Origin: Paraphysoderma sedebokerense
Lineage: Eukaryota > Blastocladiomycota > Physodermatomycetes > Physodermatales > Physodermataceae
Length of the DNA: 64,000 nt
NCBI GenBank assembly: GCA_025602915.1
Contig: JAHLJZ010000012.1
Coordinates: forward strand, 372,001-436,000
Direction: 5' to 3'
The notes beneath the pieces were generated by a model. The model saw nothing but the letters and a program-made list of their open reading frames with translations. It had not been told where the DNA came from and made no database searches. Positions within the stretch are counted from its first letter, which is position 1, and every line of letters starts with the position of its first letter. Both the position numbers and the translations under genes were made by a program. Positions 1-11,240 of this stretch are shown here, piece after piece.

Positions 1-1
1 G

Positions 2-1647
2 TTAAACCATGACGATTCCTCCAGTGAGTTATCCCCTTCCACGACGAAAAGACCTGTTATCACAGCAGCGGATATCAAACTTCCACTTTCTTCCTCCCCT
101 AATGATCCGTACCCACCGCAGTCTTCAAATAGTATCACCTTAGCGCCTTCCTCTGTCAAGCAAAGCCCCAAACGCAATACTATCACCGTCAAAACCAAGA
201 CTTATCTGTCAGAGTTGACTGCTTTGGAATATTTCATGGTCAAACATATGGTGGTCGTTCAATTAGAAAATTTGTTGAAAGATTTCTATACGATTGAGGA
301 ATTGATTGATGCGATTGGGAGTACGAAAAAGAATAGCGGTTTTTGGTCACGGTTTTTGAATAGTTTGAAACCTAAGACAAAAACGAATACGAAAGGTTCG
401 TTCGCACTTTTTTGATTACTTCGATACTCGCCGGTTTGTTTACTGACACAATTGCCCTCCTCCTATTCTGATTGCCTGCTGTCAATTTGGTACAGTTGAA
501 GGAACATTTGGTGTTCCGCTTGAAATTCTGGTGGAACGGTACGGCGTGAATTCGAGTTTGGGTTCGGGTCCGGGTAGGATTCGAATTCCCAAATTTGTAG
601 ATGTGGCGATAAATGTGATGAAAAGTTGTGGTATGTTTTTCGCCCTTTCTTCCGTTGTTATTATCTGTCGCACATCATTTGTACTCACCGTTACGTCTTT
701 GTGATACGTAAAACCAATTCTGCCCCACTTCAGATCTTTACACCGAAGGTATATTTCGAATCAACGGGAACATAAAGAAGCTGAAAATATTAGCGGATGA
801 ATTAGACACTGATCCTAATAATGTGCAGTTGCAACAAGTGGGGGTCATACAAATTGCGGCATTACTGAAAAAGTTTTTAAGAGAAATGCCGGAACCTTTG
901 TTGACTTTTAAGTTGCACAAATTGTTTATCGATTCACAACGTTCGTGTCTCTTTATGCTGCCTTTCAGTTTCATGTTTGATGCTAATTTTAGTTATACCG
1001 TGTTGCCAATACAGGAATCGACACGGACGAAACAACCCGTAAAAAAATTCTTCATCTGGCATGTTGTCTCATGCCCAAACCTAATCGGGATTTACTCGAA
1101 GTACTATGTATCTTTTTGCGTCAAGTTTCCACATTTGCGTTACCGGACGATGAAACAAAAGGATCGAAAATGGATTTATATAATTTAGCTACCGTTATTG
1201 CACCTAATATATTATACAGTAAAGCCAAAGAACCTAGTAGGGAGGATAGCATGTTGGCCGTGCAAGTGATTTATTCGATTTTGCTGCTGCAAGATGATTT
1301 TTGGACGGTTTGTATTGAGCTCTTTTCGTAGATTTAGTACACTCCCTAATATTTTTCTTTCTCTTCATTCATAATTTATTACTCGAAATTTGTTTTATTC
1401 GGCTTATGATATACGTTTTCGAAACGCGGATTGGAATACTCAGGTCCCAGAAGATTTAGCTCCGTTCTTAAATGATCAGTCTCTTGCTAATGAACTGAAT
1501 CCAGATTTGGACACCAAAGAAGCGATTCAGAAGGCGCAGGAATTAGTTAAATTGAAGAGATCAAATAGTTCAAGGGACGTTATGGTGACACAGTCGCATG
1601 GGTTAAGAGATAAAGCTAGGACGGCGGTGGTAGAAAATCAAGTGTGA
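2..1647 (+). CDS. RhoGAP-domain protein, 5' partial
   Basis: GTPase-activating protein for Rho-family GTPases. The frame is open from base 2, so the start lies outside the window. Five exons fit canonical splice sites: 2-395, 496-630, 734-940, 1015-1307 and 1444-1647. Exon 1 encodes a Ser/Pro-rich linker and a helical segment. The RhoGAP domain begins at GTFGVPLEILVERYG and has the arginine-finger loop in EGIFRINGNIKKLK. It continues through FLREMPEPLLTF and the helix MPKPNRDLLEVLCIFLRQV, then NLATVIAPNILY. All of these are family hallmarks. A short polar tail follows (KEAIQKAQELVKLKR). It probably acts on Rho/Cdc42 signalling in cell polarity; the specific GTPase cannot be told. Any N-terminal targeting domain is missing from view. 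Confidence 0.9.
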
Positions 1648-2981
1648 GTCGACAGAGTATCGATTGGTTGCGTTTAATCTGCGACGCGATTATGAGGTGG
1701 ATGAATAGAAAAAGGGTAGTGGCCTTGTGGTCAATGTAGGAGCAAGAAAAGAAAAACGTCGGCTTCAAATAAGAGTTAGCGAGTTAGGACTTGGAGTGGA
1801 TTAGCAACACAAAGATAGCAAGACACAATGGAGAACTTTTAAAAGTTGTATAGTGTCGATTTTATGCAATTTTAGTTTTTTTTTCTATATTCCTTAGTAT
1901 ATCTCTCGTAATTCATTATAATATAGATATCCATTCCCCGTATAATTGGTTTCTCAGTTTAGACAATTTGTAACGATGACCATTTAGATGCCGGGTCACC
2001 GTGTTCTTGAATTTCACGGTTGGGAAAAGGGTTTGGTGGACGAATGTATTGTTTGTCGAGTTTGCTCTGTTTGATGGATCGTGAGTTGTATATCAGATTT
2101 TACTGAATAGCAGCTGGTTTTTTTTTTAGTTTCTGTTTGTCTGATAATACAATCGAGCAGGATTTTTCGCATGTTGATTGTTGCATGAAATGTGGTTTAT
2201 TACCAAGTTGCTGGAGAAACCAGCTTGGAGTATAAGCGACTCACATGGGGGATGTAAGAATTTATTTTTGGCGTTTTTTGCAAAATTGAGAAACACAGCC
2301 TCACGGCGTGTGTTGTCCTTGTATGGATAACTCATGTTTTTCGCAGTTTGTTAGAGTGATTCCATTCTTGTTCTCTTTTTTGCTTAATTGTGCCTAAATT
2401 CGGGTAGAGATGATTCGAAAATTCGTCAGACCCGACCCCGAGTCCCCGAGATCATTGGTTTTTCGGATGTGACACATCATGCGGATCAAAAGAACCCATG
2501 AGTCGCAACTCGAAGCATCGCACATCTGTTTGCATTCTCCTACTATTCTACTCCTTGTATGTTTTGTGGTTTCCTGTGTGATTTGGGGGACCAAAAGGCA
2601 TCATCCGTGACAGAAATCGTTCCACCGAGTAAACTAAAATAAGATGCGAGGTTGGCCAATGAGACGCGCGGGATTGATTGCATTGCGTCATCGGGATTGT
2701 CTGGCACAATGGCCGGGCTCTGTCTGCAGAATAGACTCTCTTCCGACAATTTATAAGCACAAATTACACTCCACTTTAGAAACTTCCCCTAATCATTATT
2801 CATCAAACCTCATCACTTAAAGGAATCGTCTCCGTCACCCTCTACCTATTCTTGTTAAGATTCTTCTTGTCAAACCCCCGCTAGAGTTTGGTTGTCTTGC
2901 GCCAATACCCGCTGCACACATTTTTTTTTTCTTCAAGCTGTTTCAGACGCCCGATAATTTACACCAGAAATTCATTTCTAA
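1648..2981. other. Intergenic, no gene recognised
   Basis: About 1.3 kb between the RhoGAP gene and the NIPA-type gene. It is AT-rich with T runs. Several 60-70-codon open frames on the minus strand (2126-2335, 2394-2760) overlap one another in different frames, show no domain or splice logic, and read as chance. It presumably holds the 3' end of the first gene and the promoter of the next; a pyrimidine-rich stretch lies at about 2920-2940. Confidence 0.5.
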
Positions 2982-5194
2982 ATGCTGATACCTCGGTCAT
3001 CTTATTCTATTCTGGTATCATCCCTCCTCCTCACCTTTTCCCTCCCTGCCATCTTTGCCCGGGACACCGTCTCCTCAAAAACTTGTTCAATACAATCAGA
3101 CTGCGAATCTCTGAATAATGAATTAAGGGATATAAGTACCCACGGAAACGGGATTTATTGGTGTGTCCAGGGAACATGCAGATTTGTCGTCGGCGCAGGT
3201 AGATTCCAAACTATTCATTTGTAGATATCTTCAACCTATAGTTACAGATATATTAACCATTCATTTGCTTTGTAATCAATTAGCCGAGCCATGTACCGCC
3301 GATGTAGATTGTCTGTCAACTCATATAGCACCCAATACTACGAATTCAACGGCCCCGAATACTTTTTGTGCACCTCAATTCTGTACTGCCTCATCAACAT
3401 GTGACGCCGCTTGGTCCCGTTTCGACATTCCGTTACCGTCGTCGCAGTCTTGTTGTCGGAGTGAACTTCAGAATTCTCAGTGTGTCGCTGCTATAAGAAC
3501 GGGTGTTAATGTTTGTGAAGCAGGACAGAAATGTAGCGGAGATGATAAAGAAGGTGTAAGAAACGGAGTGTGTGAACCGGTAAACGGAAAACGGTTTATT
3601 TGGATTGGTGTGATACTGCAATTGATTGGTGGTATCATTGTGAACATTGGTCTTAATGTTCAGAAGTATGGTATTAAAAGGAAAGAAAGAGCAATCGAAA
3701 CAGAAAGGTCAAGGCAACATGTCTCTGCCGATATTAACGATCCAAACAATACTGCTGCCCCAACGCATCTCAATACTGATTCGGCGGATGCTGACGCATC
3801 GCAAATCCCTGCAACCCCGCCTACCTCGGCACTGGGTCGATTAAGGCAGAGGTTTCGACGAAATAGAGGAAGTGAAGGACAAGCGCTCTCGCCTTCCAGA
3901 GAGTCTGATGAAGCTCACGAAGAAGAGAAAGGAGCCCTCACGTTTGGAATGACTCTAGGAAATCCGGTTGGTATTTGAACTGACCATGGTGTCGTAATAA
4001 CAGAGGCTAACATGATTAATTTATTTGTTAGCTGTGGTTATTTGGCTTTGCTATTTTCGTTCTTGGAAACATGTCAACGTTTGTCGCTCTCCGATTTGCA
4101 CCTCAGTCACTTATCTCGCCGCTTGGTGCGATTTCTCTCGTTAGTAACGCTGTAGTCGCTCCATTAGTGAATAGAGAAGTTGTTCGGTGGACAGATTTAG
4201 TCGGTATCTTGCTCATTTGCGGTGGTGCTGTTATAGCGACTGTCTTCGCAGGTGCCGTACACGAGGGGTACAAATTGTGTGTGCTTATTGCGTTGTTTAA
4301 AAAGCCAGGTAATATTGCTTTCATGGCTGTTACGGGTGGAGCTATTATCGGTGTATGGGCCTTTATCATTCTCGTCGAGCGTCGCTTAAGACTCGCAGAA
4401 AGAGCGGCGAGAAGGAGACAGGCGGAAAGAAATGCCGCAAATGCTGCTCAAAATTCCTCTCCAAACGAAAATGATAGCAAACCAAACGAAGGCGGCATCA
4501 AAATGGAAGAGATTTCAGAGAACAAGACGGCAAGGCGTCTATCTATAGATGTCGTTGTTGAGGATTTGATTGTTTCAAATGCCGGAGAGACGTCCTCCCA
4601 TGCTACAGTTGGAACCGATCACTCGACTGAACCAGCCCTTCGAGATGCAGATCCAGAACAACCACCACCGTACGAAGCCGCTACTGCAAATGTACATATT
4701 ATTGATAGAGGAGGTCCGATTGTTCGTTTGGCTTTACCCTTCGCTTATGCTTCTATAGGCGGTCGGCTGGCTAGTTTGACAGTCTTGTTTGGAAAAATTA
4801 TTGTGTACTTGCTTTCCGAAACGTTCGTCGAAGGAGATAACCAATTTGACTCCTTCGAAAGTTGGATCATTCTAATCGCAGCACTCATTGCTGCTGTACT
4901 CCAGGTTTGTTGATTTTATACGAAGAAACCATTTGACTTCAGAGTGCTAATATTGTTCTATCACAGGTATACTGGATCAACAAAGGTCTTCAAAAATTCG
5001 ACGCGATGATCATTGTCCCCATTTTTTACGTCGTATGGTCCATCTTTGATATTCTAGGTGGAGCAATTTACTTTGAAGAGTTTGCCAATTACAATGCTGT
5101 ACAATACGTCCTATTCTTATTGGGTATTCTATTAGTCTTCGTCGGCGTCTTATTTTTAGCAAGACGATTAAATGCTGGCAATGTAGCAATATAA
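2982..5194 (+). CDS. NIPA-family magnesium transporter with Cys-rich ectodomain
   Basis: Likely Mg2+ transporter of the NIPA/DUF803 group (drug/metabolite transporter fold). Exons: 2982-3198, 3284-3966, 4032-4904, 4967-5194. The start gives a signal peptide (MLIPRSSYSILVSSLLLTFS), followed by about 200 residues rich in Cys (CSIQSDC, CTADVDC, CAPQFCTASSTCDA, CEAGQKC). The first NIPA helix follows, with the family pattern GGIIVNIGLNVQKYG. Exon 3 has FAPQSLISPLGAISLVSNAV, which is highly characteristic, and FGKIIVYLLSETF. The last exon has VYWINKGLQKFDAMIIVPIF and a final helix. Two polar cytoplasmic insertions (after helix 1 and about 110 residues mid-protein) are unusual. Standard NIPA proteins lack the secreted Cys-rich N-terminus, which spans an intron and is in frame. 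Topology and substrate are inferred from the family. Confidence 0.88.
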
Positions 5195-5424
5195 TTTTGT
5201 ATCATCTTATCGTTAGCGTGTAATGTTATTTATTGCTGTAGTATAAATTATACAAATGAAATTGTCGCAGTGTTAATAATCTTGCATAAAAATGTTTGAT
5301 TGAACCGTTTATTCATGAAGGATATTAATCATCTTGAGATTATTTTGTACACTAGGTGGATAAATCACTGCCGTAGTTTGCACACATAATGTCGCCGCAA
5401 ATTATCATTTCATCGGGACGAGGC

Positions 5425-5768
5425 TTAACCCAATGGCGAGATCATTCTAAACGAGGGAGAAAGTCAATTGAATAAGTACTCCAGCATCCACTGTATTCAC
5501 ATTAAGGCAAGTGTATACCTCATCAAAGATGGTTTAGGAGATGACCTGGTATAACCAAGATAAATGATGAGAGGGATAAATCCAATATGGAAGACTTTCT
5601 TGGTGAAATCCGTCAATCGGACGAGTTCTAAAACAATGAATTATTAACCAACCGTCCCTTCAGCTGACAAAAATACGTTGATGAGCACTCTGACTTACTT
5701 TCTTTGGTTTCTTCGCTAAACATATCTGTTGTACCTGTGAATCTTGGAGTGAGCGGCAGTGAGATCAT
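5425..5768 (-). CDS. TOM7: TOM7, mitochondrial outer-membrane import subunit
   Basis: Small subunit of the TOM complex, which modulates assembly and stability of the mitochondrial import pore. Three short exons fit GT-AG sites: 5768-5699, 5627-5519 and 5446-5425. The product is about 66 residues. The core KKVFHIGFIPLIIYLGY is the single tail-anchoring helix with the conserved (W/F)IP(F/L)-x-IYLG pattern. It is followed by SSPKPSLM and ends MISPLG-stop, as in fungal Tom7 (RP-x-(I/L)-x-LISPL). The first in-frame ATG is at 5768; the Met at 5723 would give a 51-residue form closer to yeast length. The gene starts 138 bases from the divergent rhomboid gene, so two mitochondrial genes share a promoter region. 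It is easily missed because no exon exceeds 110 bases. Confidence 0.85.
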
Positions 5769-5906
5769 CTAAGCAAAGTGAGTAGATGAGAATCACCTGA
5801 TGCGTGCCATAGCAACCGCCTCTACGAATCCGCGTTCAAATGACGAAATCGATCGTTAGTCTTCACCGATTAATGGAGGAACGAACCGCACATATTTAGA
5901 TACAAG
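5769..5906. promoter_or_regulatory. Shared divergent promoter, TOM7 / rhomboid
   Basis: Only 138 bases separate the two start codons, which point away from each other. The interval must contain both core promoters and 5' leaders. It includes CACCTGA and an AT-rich patch (CATATTTAGATACA) just before the rhomboid ATG. No specific factor site is claimed. Confidence 0.55.
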
Positions 5907-6954
5907 ATGAATATGTTCAGCCGTACAGTTCTTTCGTCAATCAGACACTCCTCATTAAAAAGATCAAGTCTACCCAGTTTATTAAGAACATTTCAACAAC
6001 CCAAGACGACATCTCGGCTATTCAAATCCCTAAAACCATTTAACCCTCAACTATCCTTCACTCGTCCCCGATCAACATGGTACCAAAATTCCCATCGACA
6101 ATCTTCCTTTAGTTACTCCACTTCACCTTATTTCTCATTATACGCTATTATTGGCGCCAATGGAGCTATTTATTTACTTTGGCAATATGCTGAACAAGAT
6201 TACCGACAGTTTCGAAATCCGAGTACCATACGGATGATGATGCAGAATTTTTTAGTGAATATGGACAATGCAGTGAGTCGCCCTTGGAGTGTGGTTTTGG
6301 GAAATTTCAGTCATAGAGGTTTGAATCATCTTGGTTGATATTTGCTTCATGGGGGTGATGATTGACAATGAGTCTTTAGATACCGGACATTTATTGGTTA
6401 ATATGTTGGCATTGTATACTTTTGGAGCGGCGGTAAGTCAAATTCATTGCTCTAATCGATTGTATTGTATGATTAGGTTTGTCTGACATTTTCTCTCAGA
6501 TTATAGATACCATTGGTCCCCGTAGGTTCTTGGGCCTGTATATGGCTTCCGCCCTTACCACTTCGGTTGCATCACTAGCGTACAATTATCTTTCACCCCG
6601 TCGACATTACATGCATGCGGGTTCCCTCGGGGCCAGTGGTTGCGTCGGTGCGAACGCTGCATTGTTCGCTTGTCTGTACCCTCATGCTTCACTCTACCTT
6701 TTCTTTGTGTTGCCTGTACCAGCGTGGATCGCTGTTGGGGGTTTCTTTGCCTATGATTTTTGGAGGGCCCTAAGATTTAGTGGTGGAAGAGTAGATGTTG
6801 CCGGGCATGTTGGTATGTGATTTCTGGATTCTCAATTTCCTTTATAATTGCTCGAGCTAGTCTAACTTTATTGATTGTTATAGGCGGTGGGTTGGCAGGA
6901 TTAGCGTATTACGCCTACGCTATTAGACGAGGACGATGGAGAAAACCATGGTAA
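5907..6954 (+). CDS. Rhomboid intramembrane serine protease, probably mitochondrial
   Basis: Rhomboid-family protease that cleaves membrane helices. Exons: 5907-6318, 6380-6432, 6500-6812, 6884-6954. The N-terminus is Arg/Ser-rich without acids (MNMFSRTVLSSIRHSSLKRS), typical of a mitochondrial presequence. That, the extra first helix and the divergent TOM7 partner suggest a PARL/Pcp1-like inner-membrane protease that would process substrates such as dynamin-like GTPases. The catalytic pieces are present: the loop motif GHLLVNMLALYTFG, the nucleophile in GSLGASGCVGANA (Ser of GASG), and the general-base His in DVAGHVGGGLAG in the last helix. The protein ends RRGRWRKPW. About 280 residues. Alternative: a non-mitochondrial rhomboid; localisation is inferred. 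Confidence 0.9.
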
Positions 6955-7059
6955 TTAAGTTTGGCCGTTTAAGAGTAGATGGTGGCCGGAGTTGTAAATC
7001 AATATGTAACAAAACTTTGTTGATAAACGTGTTTTAAAATAACGATAATCATTTATTCC

Positions 7060-7932
7060 TCATCGAAACAAACCCCAGTCTCTGATATAAAAGCTCCTCA
7101 CAATTTTCATGAAGGCAGCGACGGCTCGTTCCTTTTCTGTCGAGTTCTGTTCAAGAGACGGATGATTCCATGTCACCAGAATATCTGTTTCAATACTTTT
7201 GATCCGTGCGACAAACATGAATATGTCCACGGAATGTAGATTCTGTAAATACTGGTTCGACGAAGGGTTGTAATTGTATTTGGATATGCTTTGAGTTCCG
7301 TGGAGAAATTGGGCAGTGATAGGGTGAGGGCTACGACTGGATTTTCGAGTATGGGTTATTTATTGTTTAAAATATAACAGAAATACATATAATAAGAAAT
7401 TACTTACGTCAGGAATGGGAAAGATTCGGTTGTTAATGATTGAACGGAAAAAATTTCGCTTGAAGTTGCGTCGTTAACATCTGCCAGATGTTGAAAATGG
7501 TACCTACATCGAAACAATAACAGATCATACATATTTTGAATTAGATAAACATAAACATTATCTCTCTGATTCGTCACTTCTTCCTATTACCAGACACCAA
7601 AAAGACTGTAAAAGTCTTTAACAACTCTTATCACGTACCTCGCTACATTTTCGTCTTCGGCCTCTTCGGCTAATTGAAGTAACTCCACTATAATACTTTC
7701 ATCAGACTGCATATCTACAAATACTTCTTGATTATCCGGGACTTGTCGAACCTCGCTTTACAACAGTAACATGAATAATTGCGAAATGAATGAATAAAAA
7801 GAGAGTTAAAGGGTAGACCCAAGTATTGGCGCAACCGAGATGCAACAGATACCTAGCATCAACAAATGAGTTAGGGATGGATGCAGTGATAGCGCCGCCA
7901 AATAGTTCTTGATCGGGGTCAGAGTTGGTCAT
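7060..7932 (-). CDS. MOG1: Mog1 family Ran-binding protein
   Basis: Mog1 binds Ran GTPase, promotes nucleotide release and supports nuclear protein import. Exon 1 (7932-7853) encodes ELFGGAITASIPNSFVDA, the classic Mog1 opening. The next exon continues EVRQVPDNQEVFVDM, the second hallmark block (RQVPD-x-QEVF). Later exons give ESIIVELLQLAEE, FHGTQ-like text (QFLHGTQSISKYN) and a last strand/helix DIFMFVARIKSIETDILVTW. The protein ends RSFYIRDWGLFR-stop. All four junctions keep frame with GT-AG introns. About 195 residues, the family's usual size. It converges with the rhomboid gene (about 105 bases between stops). Confidence 0.9.
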
Positions 7933-8204
7933 TGTGGACAGATTTTTAAGATAAAATAATGGTTGAGTTTTCAGTTTGGATTAAGAACGTCGGGCCGCTC
8001 CAGCCAGAAAGATCGACAGAGTTGAAGGCCAACTGATATGATGCATGACGCATTAATAAGATGTGTATAATTTCCATTTATTTATTTCTACCACATATAA
8101 CCAAATTCCTACCCTAATCTATAAATTTTGTATCTTCTACATTTATCTAAGCCATATTTTTAATTAGTTACTACACCCCAACGACGATCTATCTGAGAAT
8201 TGAC

Positions 8205-10119
8205 TCATTCAAATCTAATCTTTAAGAATGGAATATGGTGATTGGGTAGGGGAATACGCTTCGCATAGTTGCATCTATAAAATTTGGGATAATTCATGCA
8301 CTCTTTGTAACCAGCCAATTCGAAACATTTGTTCCCGGTAGTAGAGCATGGATAATCAAAGGAAACTTCAGTCCATCTTTGGTAACTGGCTACTCCACTT
8401 GCGATGCTCAATTTTCCGTTTTTAAATGGTAAATTGGTGATGTATGATCGGATATCGCGAACACCAGATTCGAAGTTAAGCACGGCCCCGCGAAGGTCGG
8501 TTTGAAGTAGGAAAGCAATTGATTGAATGATTTTGGCGGCATTGCTGTTTGGAGACTGAACGATGGAAGGTTGAGTTAACCATTGGGTGTTTAATAAGTT
8601 GGTGGTGATGGTTTTGAGGTTTTCGATATGTTTCGAAATATCAGGGATTTCTTTAACCGATTTAGTGAAAGCGGAAATGTCTTCGGTGAGTTTAGGGAAT
8701 TTCTTAATTTCCGAGAGAAGTTCAGTGATAGCGTTGATCTTGGCAAGCTTTCCTTTCTTGACAAGTTCAATGATGAGGTCCTTGACGGAAGTATCGGAAC
8801 TGTCGATAGCATCCATAGCTTTATCGAGCGCTTTTGATATGACTTTGGATTGTTCGATTAGGCCGTCCACGCTCTTCCACGCTTTGGATGCTTGCTCGAG
8901 AATCGTGTATGTGTTTTGGACTATGGGGGAATTGTTAGCTCGTGTCCAATTCCAGGGAAACAAATAATATCAATACTCACATTCTGTCCAGAATTGTCCA
9001 AACACAACTTTCGAACATTTTTCTTCCCCTTTGCATAAGTCGTCTAACAATCGTTTAACGTCATTCTTGGTCTTCTGCCAAGACACGCCGTCAAGGGTCT
9101 TCTCTAAATTCTTTGCCACCTGTTGAAGTTGTTTCAACTTTTCGAGGCTTGGCAAGAAAACTTCCTTTAGCTTATCTCCAATTAATGTCTGCGATCGTTT
9201 AAAGTAGTCGAGGAAGAAGGTTGGGATTGATTCGCACTGTCCAGACATGGCACATACGGTGACACGAGCAGCGAGATCAGTGTATGTTGCCAAAGTGATT
9301 TCTTCTGCTGGAATTATGCGCCAACCATCAGTTAGTGCCAGCGCTCCATTGACCACTTGTGCTCTATTGTCTTCTACACGGAATGCTTTATCAATGATAC
9401 ACTGAAAAGATATCAATGTTAAAATATCTGACCATTGCTAAAATCGGTAGTAAATCTAGAGCGTTACCTGTACGGCTTGAGAGGCGGAAGTCAAAGCAGT
9501 TGACGTTCCCTGACTGATCTCTCCGGTGCTCAACTGATCAAAGGCACCATCTTCTATCATTTTTACAGCTGGTTTTAAACAATCGCAAGTGGCTTCAGCC
9601 CGATCGATGAAATCGACGACGTTGTCAGAAACCAAACGGTCACAAATTTTCAACTCCTTGGTTTCAATGGTTAGCCCACAAGGAGTGTCTATCCAAGTCT
9701 CGGTGGTACCGGGCATGCATGTCCACCCGTCACACATGCGGCCTGAATAAAGGGATAAAGTGTTATGATTTGAGAACTGGAACTCGTGGCAACCAGGAAA
9801 GCTATCGTACCTGGTTTCTTCCAAGTTGGACACGGGTATTTGTACTTTGCTTTAGTTTTGCAAGGATCGGTCTAGGCAAAAGAAGTATTGAAATGTTACG
9901 TTGAGCTCAATGTCTTGTGAGAGTCCTCTATTGATTCGCTAAACTGCTTACCTTAACCCACTTGTTCTTGCATTCCTTTACTTTCGCGGACACCGGGTAT
10001 TTAATATTCACGTCGCAGACTTTTCCTACACTCGTGAATGCTTTACAAGCCTGTGTCAAGACGTCATCTGCCCTGACAGAGCTGATTGCGAGTAGAGAAA
10101 GAAGAAGAATCGCATGCAT
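8205..10119 (-). CDS. Secreted Cys-containing, helical protein of unknown function
   Basis: I do not recognise this family. Five exons on the minus strand join in frame. The start at 10119 gives a clean signal peptide (MHAILLLSLLAISSVRA), better than the upstream in-frame Met. The N-terminal third has many cysteines (CKAFTSVGKVCDVN, MCDGWTCMPGT, TCDCLKPAVKM), the middle has VCAMSGQCES and DDLCKGEEKC, and the C-terminus again has paired cysteines (YPCSTTGNKCFELAGYKEC). Between these lies a long Lys/Ile/Leu-rich helical region (residues about 280-420) that reads as coiled coil (KAWKSVDGLIEQSKVISK, LLSEIKKFPKLTEDISAF). About 570 residues in all. It is probably extracellular, with a rod between two disulfide-stabilised heads. 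No catalytic motif was seen. Confidence 0.75.
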
Positions 10120-11240
10120 GATTGTATAGCAAAGGCTTTGGTTTGGTGCGGTTTTCCGGCAGCGATAGTGACAATTTATACCCAAATGCCCGCGCATCCA
10201 AATCTGTGCGCATTTTTGCAGACATGTTGGTCTTAATCAGAGAAGTATAATCGAGCAAAAAGAGAATTTGCGATGTGGAAGTAAACAGAAAGGTCCTGCA
10301 TCAGTAACACAGCAGAAACGCCTCTGCAGAACAATAGGGCCTCATGTCAGCGGAAATGTGGAAACGTCCCGCAATAACAGATACCACACTGGTCCGTGTA
10401 ACTGTACGATAATTCTGCAAATTCACTCTATCATTTCGGTGCAATACAGAATATCTGCGTTTCAGCTAATTGTCTAATCGATTGTCTTGTTTCTTCTAAG
10501 CGAGAGATGATTTATCTCGATTTCAGTGAATTGATTCAAAGACTTTGATTCAGTCATATGGGTTGGTACGCCGCAAAATCATCTCTGCACAATATAGTAC
10601 TTCGATGGGTAGTGATTGCGTAGATTATGGCATGATAATATGATGGTCGAATGAAGATGAACGATTTCAAAATTGTCAAAAGAGTACTATTTAGAATCAG
10701 CTGCAAAATAGACATTTAAGTCAGATTACATGCTTCTTGACTTATTATGAAAGCAAGCAATTCTTTACTGCTCCTCAAACCTTAGATGATTGCACATTTA
10801 CAAGTCCAATTGAATGAACTTCTTGAATCAATATAGCCGAATAGGATAGAAGTGAGGCAAAGTACCAAGTCGTTGCATGAGTACAGTTATACTTTAAGTT
10901 GACGGAAAAACTGCTATTTATATAATATTTATTGAGGATTGAATGATAATGACGTTATCAATTTTATCGCCCAGAAGAGTGATTGAACGACTTGATCGAT
11001 TTCATATTCGTCAGCTATACTAGAGTATCTTTCAAGCTATAGAAGTAATGTGCATTCGCAAAGAATAGACTTATAATTTCCAAAAACATACCCCCGCATC
11101 ATCTTAAATTTCCCTCCACCAATTGCGTTTGACATCCGAGCATTTCTCATTTGAAGTAAACAAACTCCCAAGTCGCGACTCCCTAGCATCGCTTCGACTT
11201 CCATTTTGCCTTAACGAAGGAGACCGAATTAATTACAAAT
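10120..11240. other. Intergenic, divergent promoter region
   Basis: About 1.1 kb between the start of the secreted-protein gene (minus) and the start of EXO70 (plus). It must contain both promoters. It is AT-rich, with scattered short open frames that show no domain or intron structure. I see no RNA gene or repeat in it. Confidence 0.5.

Noticed and set aside
2394-2760. Overlapping minus-strand frames upstream of the NIPA gene
   Set aside because: Three frames are open together over the same DNA, with unusual Arg/Cys/Trp content. No homology or splice logic was seen.
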